Assembly: GCF_900109745.1 (NCBI RefSeq)
Contig: NZ_FOAV01000001.1
Coordinates: 62,001-126,000, forward strand
Length of the DNA: 64,000 bases
Reading direction: 5' to 3'
DNA from: Roseateles sp. YR242
Lineage (GTDB): Bacteria > Pseudomonadota > Gammaproteobacteria > Burkholderiales > Burkholderiaceae_C
Shown here: positions 34,935-42,381 of the stretch, piece after piece
Layout: every line of letters starts with the position of its first letter
Position numbering within the stretch: position 1 is the stretch's first letter
The notes under the pieces: model-generated
Seen by the model: the letters and a program-made list of their open reading frames with translations, nothing else
What the model was told of the DNA's origin: nothing
The model's database searches: none
Made by a program: the position numbers and the translations under genes

Positions 34935-35077
34935 AAGCGGGCTGGCATTTCATCGGCGCCTGTTGAAGACGGGCGACCCCGCGCTCTCACCACCGCCAGT
35001 TCTGACGGCCTCCCCAACATCCTGGTCAACGGAACCCGTAGTCCGAAGCACTTCTACAGCAGGCCAATAGCGCCAAT

Positions 35078-36103
35078 TCACCTGTTCTCGCAGTTCACAA
35101 GCTCTGCAAGTCCCTGAGCCCGGCTCAAGGGCGGCTTGTAGCCAAGTTCGCGACGGGCCTTGTCGATGTTGAGGGTCACTTCCACAGCCGATGGCGCCAG
35201 CGATTGCCGGGTCACAGGCGGTTGCCAACGCCCTCGGCTCAGCCCGGCCAGGCCCTCGCCTACACGCGCGACAGTCTGCACCACCCATCGAGGCACCGTC
35301 TTGTCCGGCACCGGGCGACCTTGAGTCTGCAGCAGCGCGCTGATAAAGCCGCGGAACTCCACCGTCTCGGCGTCCGCGATGAAATAGCATGCCCCTGCCT
35401 GCCCCTTCAACAGGGCACGCTCGATGCCGTGAGCAAGGTTGGCAATGTGAGTCGTCGACGTTTGATAGTGCCCACCATCGATCCAGGCGAACTGCCCGGC
35501 GTCAACCGCCTTGAGTAGTTGGGGCAATGCCGTGGTGTCGTCCCTTCCCCAAATGAATCGAGGCCGCACGATGGTGACGTCTACCCCCCAGGCAAGCGCG
35601 CCCAGGGCGACCTGCTCAGCCTCCGCCTTGGTGGCGGAGTAGCCCCCCACTGGGCGGGTCGGATAAGGACGGCGCTCATCCGCATTGACCAAAGGGCGCC
35701 CATCCAGCAACACGGACTCCGTGCTGAGATGCACCGCTCGTCGTATGCCCGCTTGAGCGGCAGCGGTGAATACTGCGCGAGTGCCTTCCACGTTCGTGCG
35801 ACGCTGGTCAGCGTTGGCCGGCCCGTGGCCGGTGTCCGCCGCTGCATGGATGAATGCCTGGCACCCCTGCATGCCGGCCGCCAGATGCGGCGAAAACAAG
35901 TCCCCTTCGAATGGAATCGCTCCGAGAGCCTGCACGACACGGCGCGCCTCGGCGCTTCGTGCAAGCGCGACCACCTCGACCTTCTGGCCGACGAAGTGCC
36001 GGATCAGGTTTCGGCCGACATAGCCACTACCGCCCGTCAGGAACAGGCGGGTGGGCCAGGGGATGGATGTGATCTCGGGAAGTTCAGTGACAACTGCGTT
36101 CAT
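35078..36103 (-). CDS. NAD(P)-dependent epimerase/dehydratase (extended SDR, 3beta-HSD-like)
   Basis: A 341-residue cytoplasmic oxidoreductase. The nucleotide-binding motif GGSGYVGRNL is at about residues 24-33, a DAAxG-type AAADTG stretch follows, and the active-site YxxxK is YSATK (Tyr in VGGYSATKAEAEQVAL) with the upstream Ser in STESVLL. Later RPRFIWGRDDTTALP is typical for the 3-beta-hydroxysteroid/dihydroflavonol reductase group of SDRs. Substrate unknown; sterol-like, flavonoid-like or sugar substrates are possible. ATG 36103 begins a short lead before the Rossmann fold. It is the last gene of a four-gene minus-strand run (marR, crp/fnr, ygjV-like, SDR). Confidence 0.82.
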   Translation of the reverse strand: MNAVVTELPEITSIPWPTRLFLTGGSGYVGRNLIRHFVGQKVEVVALARSAEARRVVQALGAIPFEGDLFSPHLAAGMQGCQAFIHAAADTGHGPANADQRRTNVEGTRAVFTAAAQAGIRRAVHLSTESVLLDGRPLVNADERRPYPTRPVGGYSATKAEAEQVALGALAWGVDVTIVRPRFIWGRDDTTALPQLLKAVDAGQFAWIDGGHYQTSTTHIANLAHGIERALLKGQAGACYFIADAETVEFRGFISALLQTQGRPVPDKTVPRWVVQTVARVGEGLAGLSRGRWQPPVTRQSLAPSAVEVTLNIDKARRELGYKPPLSRAQGLAELVNCENR

Positions 36104-36159
36104 GGTTGGTCGTGTTGAGCTGCGGGCGTCGGTGCTCCGGTGGGCAGAGCAGCCCGCCG

Positions 36160-36681
36160 TCAGGGGATGGGCCGCACCTTGCGAAGCCCGGGCAAGATGT
36201 GAAAGCGCAAGAGCCCGACGCCATTGCTGAGCAGAAATGCGGACTCGGCCAGGACGCTCACCCACGCATTCAGGAGCAGGTTGTGAGCAATCCAGAGCAA
36301 TGTGCCGACCATCAACTGCACGCGCATCCGCCTGTCATCCTGAAGGAAGGCCGCATGGGTCTGCGCGCAGTTCCCCAGCCAGGCCAGCACACCGGCCATG
36401 GAGAACGGGAGGATCAGGAAAATGACGGTTGCCAGGCTCAGGAACACGGCCTCCCAGTGCGGGCTGCTGCCGCGACGGCTGACCAGGAAGCGGGCGCTGG
36501 CGAGCAACATCAAAGCGGCCGACGTCCAGGCGTCAAGCAATCCGAATTGCACCGCAAGCAGCCCGGTGGAGAGGCTCAGAAGGACGAGCACACGTTCACG
36601 ACCGCGGACCTGGAAAGAGACCAGGTCAACCAGCAGCGAGCCCATGGCCAAAGCATGCGGCAGGAGAGACGTTGGAGGCAC
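36160..36681 (-). CDS. YgjV-like inner-membrane protein
   Basis: A 173-residue polytopic protein with about five TM segments. Order and motifs match the YgjV family (HALAMGSLLVDLVSFQVRGRERV at the start and FGLLDAWTSAALMLLASARFLVSRR in the middle, NAWVSVLAESAFLLSNGVGLLRF at the end). Its role is unknown. The most likely start is GTG 36681, as the first conserved helix follows at once; the frame is open further upstream but without ATG, GTG or TTG. It lies 57 bp behind the crp/fnr gene and 56 bp ahead of the SDR gene, probably cotranscribed. Confidence 0.7.
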   Translation of the reverse strand: MPPTSLLPHALAMGSLLVDLVSFQVRGRERVLVLLSLSTGLLAVQFGLLDAWTSAALMLLASARFLVSRRGSSPHWEAVFLSLATVIFLILPFSMAGVLAWLGNCAQTHAAFLQDDRRMRVQLMVGTLLWIAHNLLLNAWVSVLAESAFLLSNGVGLLRFHILPGLRKVRPIP

Positions 36682-36738
36682 GGCACCGATCGGCAGCAGG
36701 AGAATCAGCCATGGTGCGACGCGAATCTCTGTTTGGCA

Positions 36739-37401
36739 TTAACCTTTGTTAAAAGGAACCTCTGCATAACTCCCGCGAGGCGAGGTGGCCCGGGGCAGAG
36801 ATCCCTTCAGCCTGCCGCGAATTCTCGAGAGCGAGACTTCGGTGATGCCGATATAGGCAGCCAATTGCCGCTGGCTGAGCCGAGCCGTCCATGTGGGGAA
36901 ATGGAGCTGCACGTAGAGGTAGCGTTGCTCGGGGGAATGCAGCAGCAGCATCTCCTCTTTGCGTTCCTTGAACGTCAATTGCTCTCGCAGCAAACGGCCT
37001 CTCAGTTCGGCAAGCTCAGGGGCGTCCCAGCGGTCGATGGGGATCGAAGTAACCGTAGCGTCCTCGACGACCTCGACCTGGTAGCGGCTGGCCTGGCCCG
37101 TCAGCCACGCCAGATACATCACGCAGAACTCACCGGGGAAGTAAAACTCCTTGATGCGCTCTCGCCCAGAGTCGGCGTAGTTCGAGGCTTTCAGAGCGCC
37201 ACGGTGAAGGAACCAGACGTGCGTGGGGACCGCCCCCTGCTGCAGCAGGACCGTTCCGCCGCACATCGCTTGCGGTAGGGCCAGGAGATCAACAGGCGCG
37301 TGGACCCAGTCGTCGACGGACCCCCTCGGTGTTAGCGCAGCTGCAGCGCGGTCGTCCTCAGCGGGGCGTTGGCCGCTACGCCATGTGCTGGGGTTGGGCA
37401 T
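36739..37401 (-). CDS. Crp/Fnr-family transcriptional regulator
   Basis: A 220-residue regulator. Residues 35-125 form the cyclic-nucleotide-binding-like beta-barrel (GGTVLLQQGAVPTHVWFLHRGALKASNY, ERIKEFYFPGEFC), 130-165 the dimer helix (LREQLTFKERKEEMLLL) and 165-205 the winged helix with recognition motif LSQRQLAAYIGITEVSLSRIRGRL. The N-terminal Cys cluster of Fnr is absent, so oxygen sensing by an FeS cluster is not expected. The ATG overlaps the marR stop by one base (TGATG). The last 15 or so residues are coded by a copy of the dispersed repeat described at 36755, so its C-terminus may have been replaced by that element. Confidence 0.85.
   Translation of the reverse strand: MPNPSTWRSGQRPAEDDRAAAALTPRGSVDDWVHAPVDLLALPQAMCGGTVLLQQGAVPTHVWFLHRGALKASNYADSGRERIKEFYFPGEFCVMYLAWLTGQASRYQVEVVEDATVTSIPIDRWDAPELAELRGRLLREQLTFKERKEEMLLLHSPEQRYLYVQLHFPTWTARLSQRQLAAYIGITEVSLSRIRGRLKGSLPRATSPRGSYAEVPFNKG
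36755..36801 (+). repeat. Dispersed palindromic repeat, copy A
   Basis: Starts GGAACCTCTGCATAACTCC and holds the core CGCGAGGCGAGGTGGCCC. The flanks CTCTGC and GCAGAG (about 36760-36800) pair perfectly, so it can fold as a hairpin. It overlaps the 3' end of the crp/fnr gene on the opposite strand. Confidence 0.75.
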
Positions 37402-37877
37402 CAGACCCTCGCCGCCAACAGGGACATCACATCTCGCCAGGCCTGTTGTTCCGAAGAAGACATGCCGCCCAACGCGCTTTCCATTGCCGCGCGTTCATGG
37501 TCGGAGGCCGTGCGCTCGGTCTTGATTCCCTTGGCGGTAAGGCGCAGCAGCTTGAATCTGCGCGCGTGCTCATCGCGCTCTGCCATCACATAGCCGTGGT
37601 CCTGAAGGTGCTTCATTGGGCGATGAAGTGCCTGTTTGGTAATGCCCAACACCTCCAACAACCCTCCGATGGAGATGCCGTCGGTTCGCGCGATCACGTA
37701 GAGGATCCGGTGGTGCACGCGCGACAGCCCGTGTTTCGCCAGGTACTGATCCGCCTGAACCACGAGGCCTCGAAATGCAAAGTGCATCAGCAGCAGCGCG
37801 CCATCCAGCGGATGGAGTGCGCGGATGCCGGCTTTTTCCACCACCGGAAGGTCTAGGGCTGCTCTATCTTGGGTCAT
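37401..37877 (-). CDS. MarR-family transcriptional regulator
   Basis: A 158-residue winged-helix repressor. The helix-turn-helix core is LSRVHHRILYVIARTDGISIGGLLEVLGITKQALHRPMKHLQDHGYV, and a wing ERDEHARRFKLLRLTAKG follows. Such proteins usually repress their own promoter and a neighbouring gene until a small ligand binds. That fits here: a perfect 19-bp palindrome overlaps the predicted -35 of this gene in the region shared with the divergent membrane-protein gene. The stop overlaps the Crp/Fnr start (TGATG), so both regulators are made from one message. Confidence 0.88.
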   Translation of the reverse strand: MTQDRAALDLPVVEKAGIRALHPLDGALLLMHFAFRGLVVQADQYLAKHGLSRVHHRILYVIARTDGISIGGLLEVLGITKQALHRPMKHLQDHGYVMAERDEHARRFKLLRLTAKGIKTERTASDHERAAMESALGGMSSSEQQAWRDVMSLLAARV

Positions 37878-37905
37878 CGATGAATGGCATGTCAGAAAGT
37901 TGGGG

Positions 37906-37935
37906 AGGATAGTTGTGCGCTACCATTCAGGTCAA
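37906..37935 (-). promoter_or_regulatory. Predicted sigma70 promoter of the marR gene
   Basis: On the minus strand TTGACC (37935-37930) and TATCCT (37911-37906) are separated by 18 bp; transcription would start about 20-25 bp before the ATG at 37877. The -35 lies inside the palindromic operator. Confidence 0.6.
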
Positions 37936-37947
37936 TAACATTGACCT
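37929..37947. promoter_or_regulatory. Perfect 19-bp palindrome, likely MarR operator
   Basis: AGGTCAATAACATTGACCT: 8-bp arms AGGTCAAT/ATTGACCT around AAC. The size and symmetry match MarR-family operators; it sits between marR and the divergent membrane-protein gene and covers the marR -35, predicting autorepression. Confidence 0.75.
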
Positions 37948-38012
37948 ATTCTTGCCACAGGAATGATCAAGGGCGCCCAGTGGAAGGATCTGGAAAGCCC
38001 CAAGAAATCGAG

Positions 38013-38474
38013 ATGACTCTTTATCAACCGCCTCTCTTCGTCCTGATGGTCCTGAACCTGTTGTGGTTTGGCGCCGGTGCCATCTATTTCGGGATCCGCG
38101 CGAGCTCAGCGGCAAAACTCCTGGTCGCGAGAAGCGATAGAAGCCACCCCCTGTTCAACATCCTCGCTGCATCGATCCGTTTTCTTGGTGGCCTCAACTT
38201 TGCATTTGCCGTGCTGGCGGGCGTCATCCTGCTTGTGCCTGCGCTCTTCCCGGAAGCACGCCAGATGGCCGTCCTGGCAGCGATTCTCTCCTTGGCGCAT
38301 GGCACGCAGTTCGCCGGCAATTTGCCGGTGCTGCTCATGGAGAAGCGCAGCGGCTTCGCCCTCTGGCCGGTGCTTCGCGGACGGATGTTCTTCATCTTCT
38401 GTGTCGACATAGCGCTGATGCTTGCCAATGCCGGCGTCGCCGTCCTCCTAATGGCCTCGAGCATCTCTGCCTAA
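38013..38474 (+). CDS. Small four-TM membrane protein, divergent from marR
   Basis: A 153-residue hydrophobic protein with four predicted TM segments (about 8-28, 48-70, 76-98, 122-146). I do not recognise a specific family; the layout is like DoxX/DUF4345-type small membrane proteins. ATG 38013 (MTLYQPPLFVLMVL) begins directly with the first TM. It is transcribed away from marR across the shared operator at 37929-37947, so it is the probable regulated target. The stop codon lies within a copy of the dispersed repeat (38464 onward). Confidence 0.7.
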   Translation: MTLYQPPLFVLMVLNLLWFGAGAIYFGIRASSAAKLLVARSDRSHPLFNILAASIRFLGGLNFAFAVLAGVILLVPALFPEARQMAVLAAILSLAHGTQFAGNLPVLLMEKRSGFALWPVLRGRMFFIFCVDIALMLANAGVAVLLMASSISA

Positions 38475-38545
38475 GTCCCACGAGCCAAGGTGGCTCTGAT
38501 TCTGGATGGGGCGCATGGCGCAAACCACAGCCACCGCGGACGCCA
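38464..38545 (+). repeat. Dispersed palindromic repeat, copy B (long form)
   Basis: About 80 bp from TCTCTGCCTAAGTCCC to CCGCGGACGCCAAG match copy D at 53437 with few changes, including GGATGGGGCGCA and GGCGCAAACC. The first bases carry the stop codon of the membrane-protein gene. Confidence 0.8.
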
Positions 38546-38677
38546 AGCCGGGATTTGCAACGCCACGAGCCGCCCGAACCAGGGCCACTTCGACTGTGGG
38601 GCTCCCATATTTGGGGGTGTCGCCAGCCTTTACAGCAATGGCCCCGCAGGCGCGCTACGGCGTTGATATCTCAGTCA

Positions 38678-38709
38678 AATCAACCACTTGCCGAGGTGGC
38701 CCGTTGATT
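38678..38709. repeat. Hairpin sharing the repeat core (degenerate copy)
   Basis: AATCAAC (38678) pairs with GTTGATT (38703), with inner pairing CCAC/GTGG, around the 13-bp core GCCGAGGTGGCCC found in the other copies. It lies 60 bp before the PEP-CTERM gene. Confidence 0.5.
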
Positions 38710-38769
38710 GCTTTACAGCGTACGAGGGGAGACATAAGCCAAGTGCGCTAGCCCTGAAAGGGGCCCATC

Positions 38770-39483
38770 ATGACGTTCCGTATTCGTTGGGTAGCGGTCG
38801 CTGCCGCGTTGGCAGCCTGCACGCAAGCCAATGCCGCCGCAGTGATGTTCACCGGGATCAACAGCTCGGCCACACTGGTCTTCAGCACCACCCAGGACGG
38901 GGCCACGCTGCTGGCGACCGTGAAGTTCACCTTGCAGTCCTGGTCAGCCAACCAGGCGGTCTTCAATACGCTGGTGACCAACAGCTCGTCCGGCCCGGGT
39001 TCGAACAGCCTGATGTCGTTCGGCATTGACGTCGTGTCGCCGGCGCTGAGCGGCGCCACCACCAATTCCAGTATGTGGGACGCCAGCATCATGGACACCT
39101 TGCCGAGCTTCCAGAAGGTGGACTTGTGCGTCTGGGCAGGTAATGGCTGCAGCGGCGGCAGTGTCAATGACGGCCTGGGCGAAGGTGGCAGCGCCAGCTT
39201 CCTGCTGACACTGACAACCGCCGGCAACTTCACACAAGGCATCACCTTCACCAGCCCCTACGGCATCAAGTTCCAGGATGTGGGCCTGGGCGGCCAGTCA
39301 TATGAATTCGCCGGGTGCATCCAGGGGACGGCGGGCTGCGGTGGTGATGGTGGTGGGGGGGGTGGTGGCTCAGGCGGCCAAGTGCCGGAACCGGATGTTC
39401 TGGCCCTGCTGGGTATCGCCACGCTGGCCTACGGGCTGAGCCGCCGGATCGGCGTGCGGCCTCTGCTGCGCGTGGCGCGCTGA
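38770..39483 (+). CDS. PEP-CTERM sorting-domain exported protein
   Basis: A 237-residue exported protein. Residues 1-23 are a signal peptide cut after ANA. The body (25-195) is beta-rich with Asn/Ser/Thr and the NSLMSFGIDVVS and GITFTSPYGIKFQD stretches, as in the large set of uncharacterised PEP-CTERM surface proteins. A Gly run coded by GGTGGT repeats leads to the sorting signal VPEPDVLALLGIATLAYGLSRR: VPEP motif, TM helix and basic end. EpsH-type exosortase should cleave it and the product is tied to exopolysaccharide. No exosortase is in this window. A cysteine pair (DLCVWAGNGC) may form a disulfide. Confidence 0.85.
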   Translation: MTFRIRWVAVAAALAACTQANAAAVMFTGINSSATLVFSTTQDGATLLATVKFTLQSWSANQAVFNTLVTNSSSGPGSNSLMSFGIDVVSPALSGATTNSSMWDASIMDTLPSFQKVDLCVWAGNGCSGGSVNDGLGEGGSASFLLTLTTAGNFTQGITFTSPYGIKFQDVGLGGQSYEFAGCIQGTAGCGGDGGGGGGGSGGQVPEPDVLALLGIATLAYGLSRRIGVRPLLRVAR

Positions 39484-39535
39484 GGCGAGAGGGGGCGCGG
39501 GCCATCCGCGCCCTTGGCAGGTCTACATCAGCGCC

Positions 39536-41752
39536 CTACTTCGTGATCTTCGAGGTCGCGACGCTCACATTGCCTGCCGCGTCCTGTGCAACCACCTGCA
39601 GCACGTGGCTGCCACTGCCGGCCTTCTTCACGTTCCAGCTGTAGCTGAGCGTCGCCCCCGCAACCGTCGCCACCAACTGGCCATCGATGTAGAGCTGCTG
39701 ACGGATGCCTGAAGCACCGGCATTGTCGCTGGCACTGGTGGTCACGTTGATCACATTGGCGGAGACCTTGCTGCCGGTGACCGGGCTGGTGATGCTCAGT
39801 TGCGGTGCCTGGGAATCCACAGCCACCGCATTGACCACCGAGACCTGCACGCTGGTGGAGGCTGCCGCATTGCCCGCCGCATCCACCGCAGTGACCGACA
39901 GCTGCGCCACGCCGTTGCCCTGCGAGGTTGAATCCCAGCTGAAGCCATACGGGCTGCTGGTGTCGCTGGCGACCAGGGTGCCATTGACCTTCAGATCCAC
40001 TCGCACCACCCCGATGTTGTCCGAGGCATTCACATCCACGGCCACCAGGCCGTTGACCGTGGCCCCCGGCAAAGGCGCGGTGATGGCCGCCACGGGCGCC
40101 TGGCTATCCGGCGCGGGCGCCGCAACGACCGCACGCACGGCTGCGGCGACATCGAGCCGGCCCCACCCGTACGTGGCATCGCGCCCGGCGCTGCCCAGAT
40201 CGACGGCAGAGGCATACAGCAGCGATTCCACCTGCGAATTGCTCATCGATGGCCGCGCGGACATCATCAACGCCACCGCGCCAGCCACCACGGGGCTGGC
40301 CAGGGAGGTTCCCCACCAGGCGCCGTAGCCGCCACCCCGCGTGGTGGTCCAGATGTTCTGCCCTGGCGCGGCCAGCGCCACGAAAGCTCCGTAGCTGGAC
40401 CAGCTGGTCTTGTTGTCGCTCTCGTCCGTGGCCGAGACGGGAATCATGCTGGGGCTGGGCAGGATGCCCTCGTCGATGCCGTTGTTGCCCGCAGCCACCA
40501 CCACCAGGCCGCCCTTGCTGCGCAGATAGTCGGCCGCGCTTTGTACCGAGCTGCTGGCCGCCACGCCGTTGTAGCTGATGTTGGCCACCCGGGCGCCCTG
40601 GTCGGCGGCCCAGATCAGGCCCTGCGCCGTGGTACTCCAGTAGGCGTAGGCGTTGGGGTCGGCTATGCGCACCGGCATCAGCCCTGCCTGGCCGGCCACG
40701 GCGGCGACCCCGACGCCATTGTTCATCGTGGCTGCCGCCGCCCCCGCCACCGCAGTGCCATGGCCGTTGACATCGCTGGTGTCGCTGTTGCCGTCGTAGA
40801 AATTCCAGCCGGGCACCATGCGTGCGGCCAGATCAGGATGGGTGGCGTCGATGCCGGTGTCCAGGATGGCAATGCGGATGCTGGCGCCCTGCGCCGTGTC
40901 CCAGGCCGTGGGTGCCTGGATGCGGCTGAGGTGCCATTCGCTTCCCAGATAGGGATCGTTGGGGACGGCGGCCGGGCTGATGCGCATGTCCAGCTCTGCC
41001 GACTTGAGTTGCGGGTGGCGTGCCAGCAGTTGGGCCACCGCAGTCTCCGAGGCGTTGTCCGGCAAGGACACGACGTGCAGCGGCGTGAGGCCCAGCCGAC
41101 GGGCCCTGCCACCATGCGCGGCCAGGATTTTTTCCAGTTGCCGATCCGAGAGGCCGGGCCTCGCCAGGACCAGCACACGGCCCCTGGCCCAGACCGCAGC
41201 TGTGCCCGCGGCCGGCGGCGGCAGTGTCAGCTCTTCCTGCGGCCCGCCTTGGCGGCCCTGCAGCGCCTGGGCCAGGGCATCGATGGCATCGGGCTTGCGG
41301 CGCTTGATGCGTGCCACCATGCGCCCCTCGGTGGTTACCGCCAGGCAGACATCGCCGCTGCAGTAGACGCGCGCGGTCACCTGCTGCGTGGCAGCCCAGG
41401 CGGAGAGGTCCAACCGGTCGCACAGCTGGTAGCGGCCCAGCAGCGCGTGGCGGATGTCGTCCTCGTAGCGGTAGCGCCCCTTCAGGCCGTCCCGGCCCAT
41501 CGTGATGGTGTCATCGGCCTGCTCGCGGGCCACTTTGAGGGCGAGTTCGTCACGCACGGCGGGCGACAGGTCGGTATAGCGCTTCAGCCCCACCTCGGTC
41601 CGCCCGAGATAACGCAACTGCCGGGGCTGGGCAGGCGCGCAGCTGGGCATGCCGGCGGAAAGCGCACCGGGCGTGGGTACCAAGGTGGTCGGCGCCAAAG
41701 TCGAGGCCAGAAGAAGTGGCGCGAGGTGGGCGAGGGGTACAAGCGCGAACAT
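39536..41752 (-). CDS. Secreted subtilisin-like serine protease (S8) with Ig-like tail
   Basis: A 738-residue secreted protease. An N-terminal hydrophobic signal (1-20) and a propeptide-like region (to about 265) precede the S8 domain at 270-535. The triad is Asp298 (AILDTGIDATHPDL), His331 (NGHGTAVAG) and Ser483 (GTSLASPVVAG), with oxyanion Asn423 (AAGNN). The C-terminus has two Ig-like domains (about 550-640 and 645-738), both with the SQAPxxxI..P..G pattern common in secreted bacterial proteases and polysaccharidases. The start has GGGGAGAT 5 bp upstream. It should be exported and processed at the cell surface or medium; it may supply amino acids or mature other exported proteins. Confidence 0.9.
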   Translation of the reverse strand: MFALVPLAHLAPLLLASTLAPTTLVPTPGALSAGMPSCAPAQPRQLRYLGRTEVGLKRYTDLSPAVRDELALKVAREQADDTITMGRDGLKGRYRYEDDIRHALLGRYQLCDRLDLSAWAATQQVTARVYCSGDVCLAVTTEGRMVARIKRRKPDAIDALAQALQGRQGGPQEELTLPPPAAGTAAVWARGRVLVLARPGLSDRQLEKILAAHGGRARRLGLTPLHVVSLPDNASETAVAQLLARHPQLKSAELDMRISPAAVPNDPYLGSEWHLSRIQAPTAWDTAQGASIRIAILDTGIDATHPDLAARMVPGWNFYDGNSDTSDVNGHGTAVAGAAAATMNNGVGVAAVAGQAGLMPVRIADPNAYAYWSTTAQGLIWAADQGARVANISYNGVAASSSVQSAADYLRSKGGLVVVAAGNNGIDEGILPSPSMIPVSATDESDNKTSWSSYGAFVALAAPGQNIWTTTRGGGYGAWWGTSLASPVVAGAVALMMSARPSMSNSQVESLLYASAVDLGSAGRDATYGWGRLDVAAAVRAVVAAPAPDSQAPVAAITAPLPGATVNGLVAVDVNASDNIGVVRVDLKVNGTLVASDTSSPYGFSWDSTSQGNGVAQLSVTAVDAAGNAAASTSVQVSVVNAVAVDSQAPQLSITSPVTGSKVSANVINVTTSASDNAGASGIRQQLYIDGQLVATVAGATLSYSWNVKKAGSGSHVLQVVAQDAAGNVSVATSKITK

Positions 41753-42158
41753 GACGATCTCCCCGTACCGGGGTCTGCGCGCGGCCGTGCCGGCGTGACG
41801 CTCCGGGGCTCAACGGCTCCCTGGTCCGAGGCCGCCCTCTACGTGGCGGACCGTCTGGGAAGCAGCAAGGGCCGGGCCATCGCGCGCAAGTGCTGGCCGG
41901 CATTGAGCTTTCTGGCAGCAAGGGTGGCGCCGTTGCCGCGCACTGTCAATTTCGTCGACACCGAGACACTGCTCGTCGTTGCCCTTCCCAGGTCCGACAA
42001 ACAGCTCCGCCCAAAACGTGGATGCCCTGATCGTTCAGGGGGGCAAAGGGCCACCCAGGCTCAGCTCGCCCATGGTGTGCCCACGTTCCTGGATTAATCC
42101 CCTACCGTCAGCCACGGCCGAGGTGACGCCGACTCGGCGCGGGGTGTGCCGGTGAGGA
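41753..42158. other. Intergenic region upstream of the protease gene
   Basis: About 400 bp with no supported gene or RNA structure. Open frames here are opposite-strand shadows. It must hold the protease promoter, but no clear -35/-10 pair was found. Confidence 0.4.
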
Positions 42159-42287
42159 CTATCGACGGCCAACGCGGGAAGATGTGACCGGGGGCGTTGC
42201 AGGCCCCGGCATCGCCGGGGTGGGTTCGGGAGGCTTGGCCTGCTTGGGCTTCTTCGCTTCCTTGTTGCCGTGTTGACGTTTGGACAT
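42159..42287 (-). CDS. Small basic protein, 42 residues
   Basis: A short gene hidden by longer frames. ATG 42287 is preceded by AGGAG at ideal spacing, and the product MSKRQHGNKEAKKPKQAKPP is followed by a Pro-rich tail ending SSRVGRR. Its MSKRQHGNKEAKKPK start matches a small, Lys-rich conserved protein that I have seen widely in proteobacterial genomes; its role is unknown. The strong charge and lack of any hydrophobic segment suggest binding of nucleic acid or ribosome, but that is a guess. Confidence 0.7.
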   Translation of the reverse strand: MSKRQHGNKEAKKPKQAKPPEPTPAMPGPATPPVTSSRVGRR

Positions 42288-42332
42288 GATGTGCTCCTGG
42301 GGGAATTGAGGGAACTGAAGGGATGAGGCAGG

Positions 42333-42381
42333 ACTGAATCAGGGCCACCTCGGCTCGCGGGAGTGATTCAGAGGTTCCCTA
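42333..42381 (-). repeat. Dispersed palindromic repeat, copy C
   Basis: On the minus strand it begins with the stop codon TAG of the OmpA gene, then GGAACCTCTGAATCACTCCC. CTGAATCA pairs perfectly with TGATTCAG across the core CTCCCGCGAGCCGAGG. A hairpin right after a stop codon could protect or end the message. Confidence 0.8.

Noticed and set aside
38506-38751. 81-codon + strand frame
   Set aside because: Lies in repeat copy B and intergenic sequence; no ribosome site or family match.
42094-42348. 84-codon minus frame over the 42-residue gene
   Set aside because: Other frame has a perfect ribosome site and a conserved start; this one does not.
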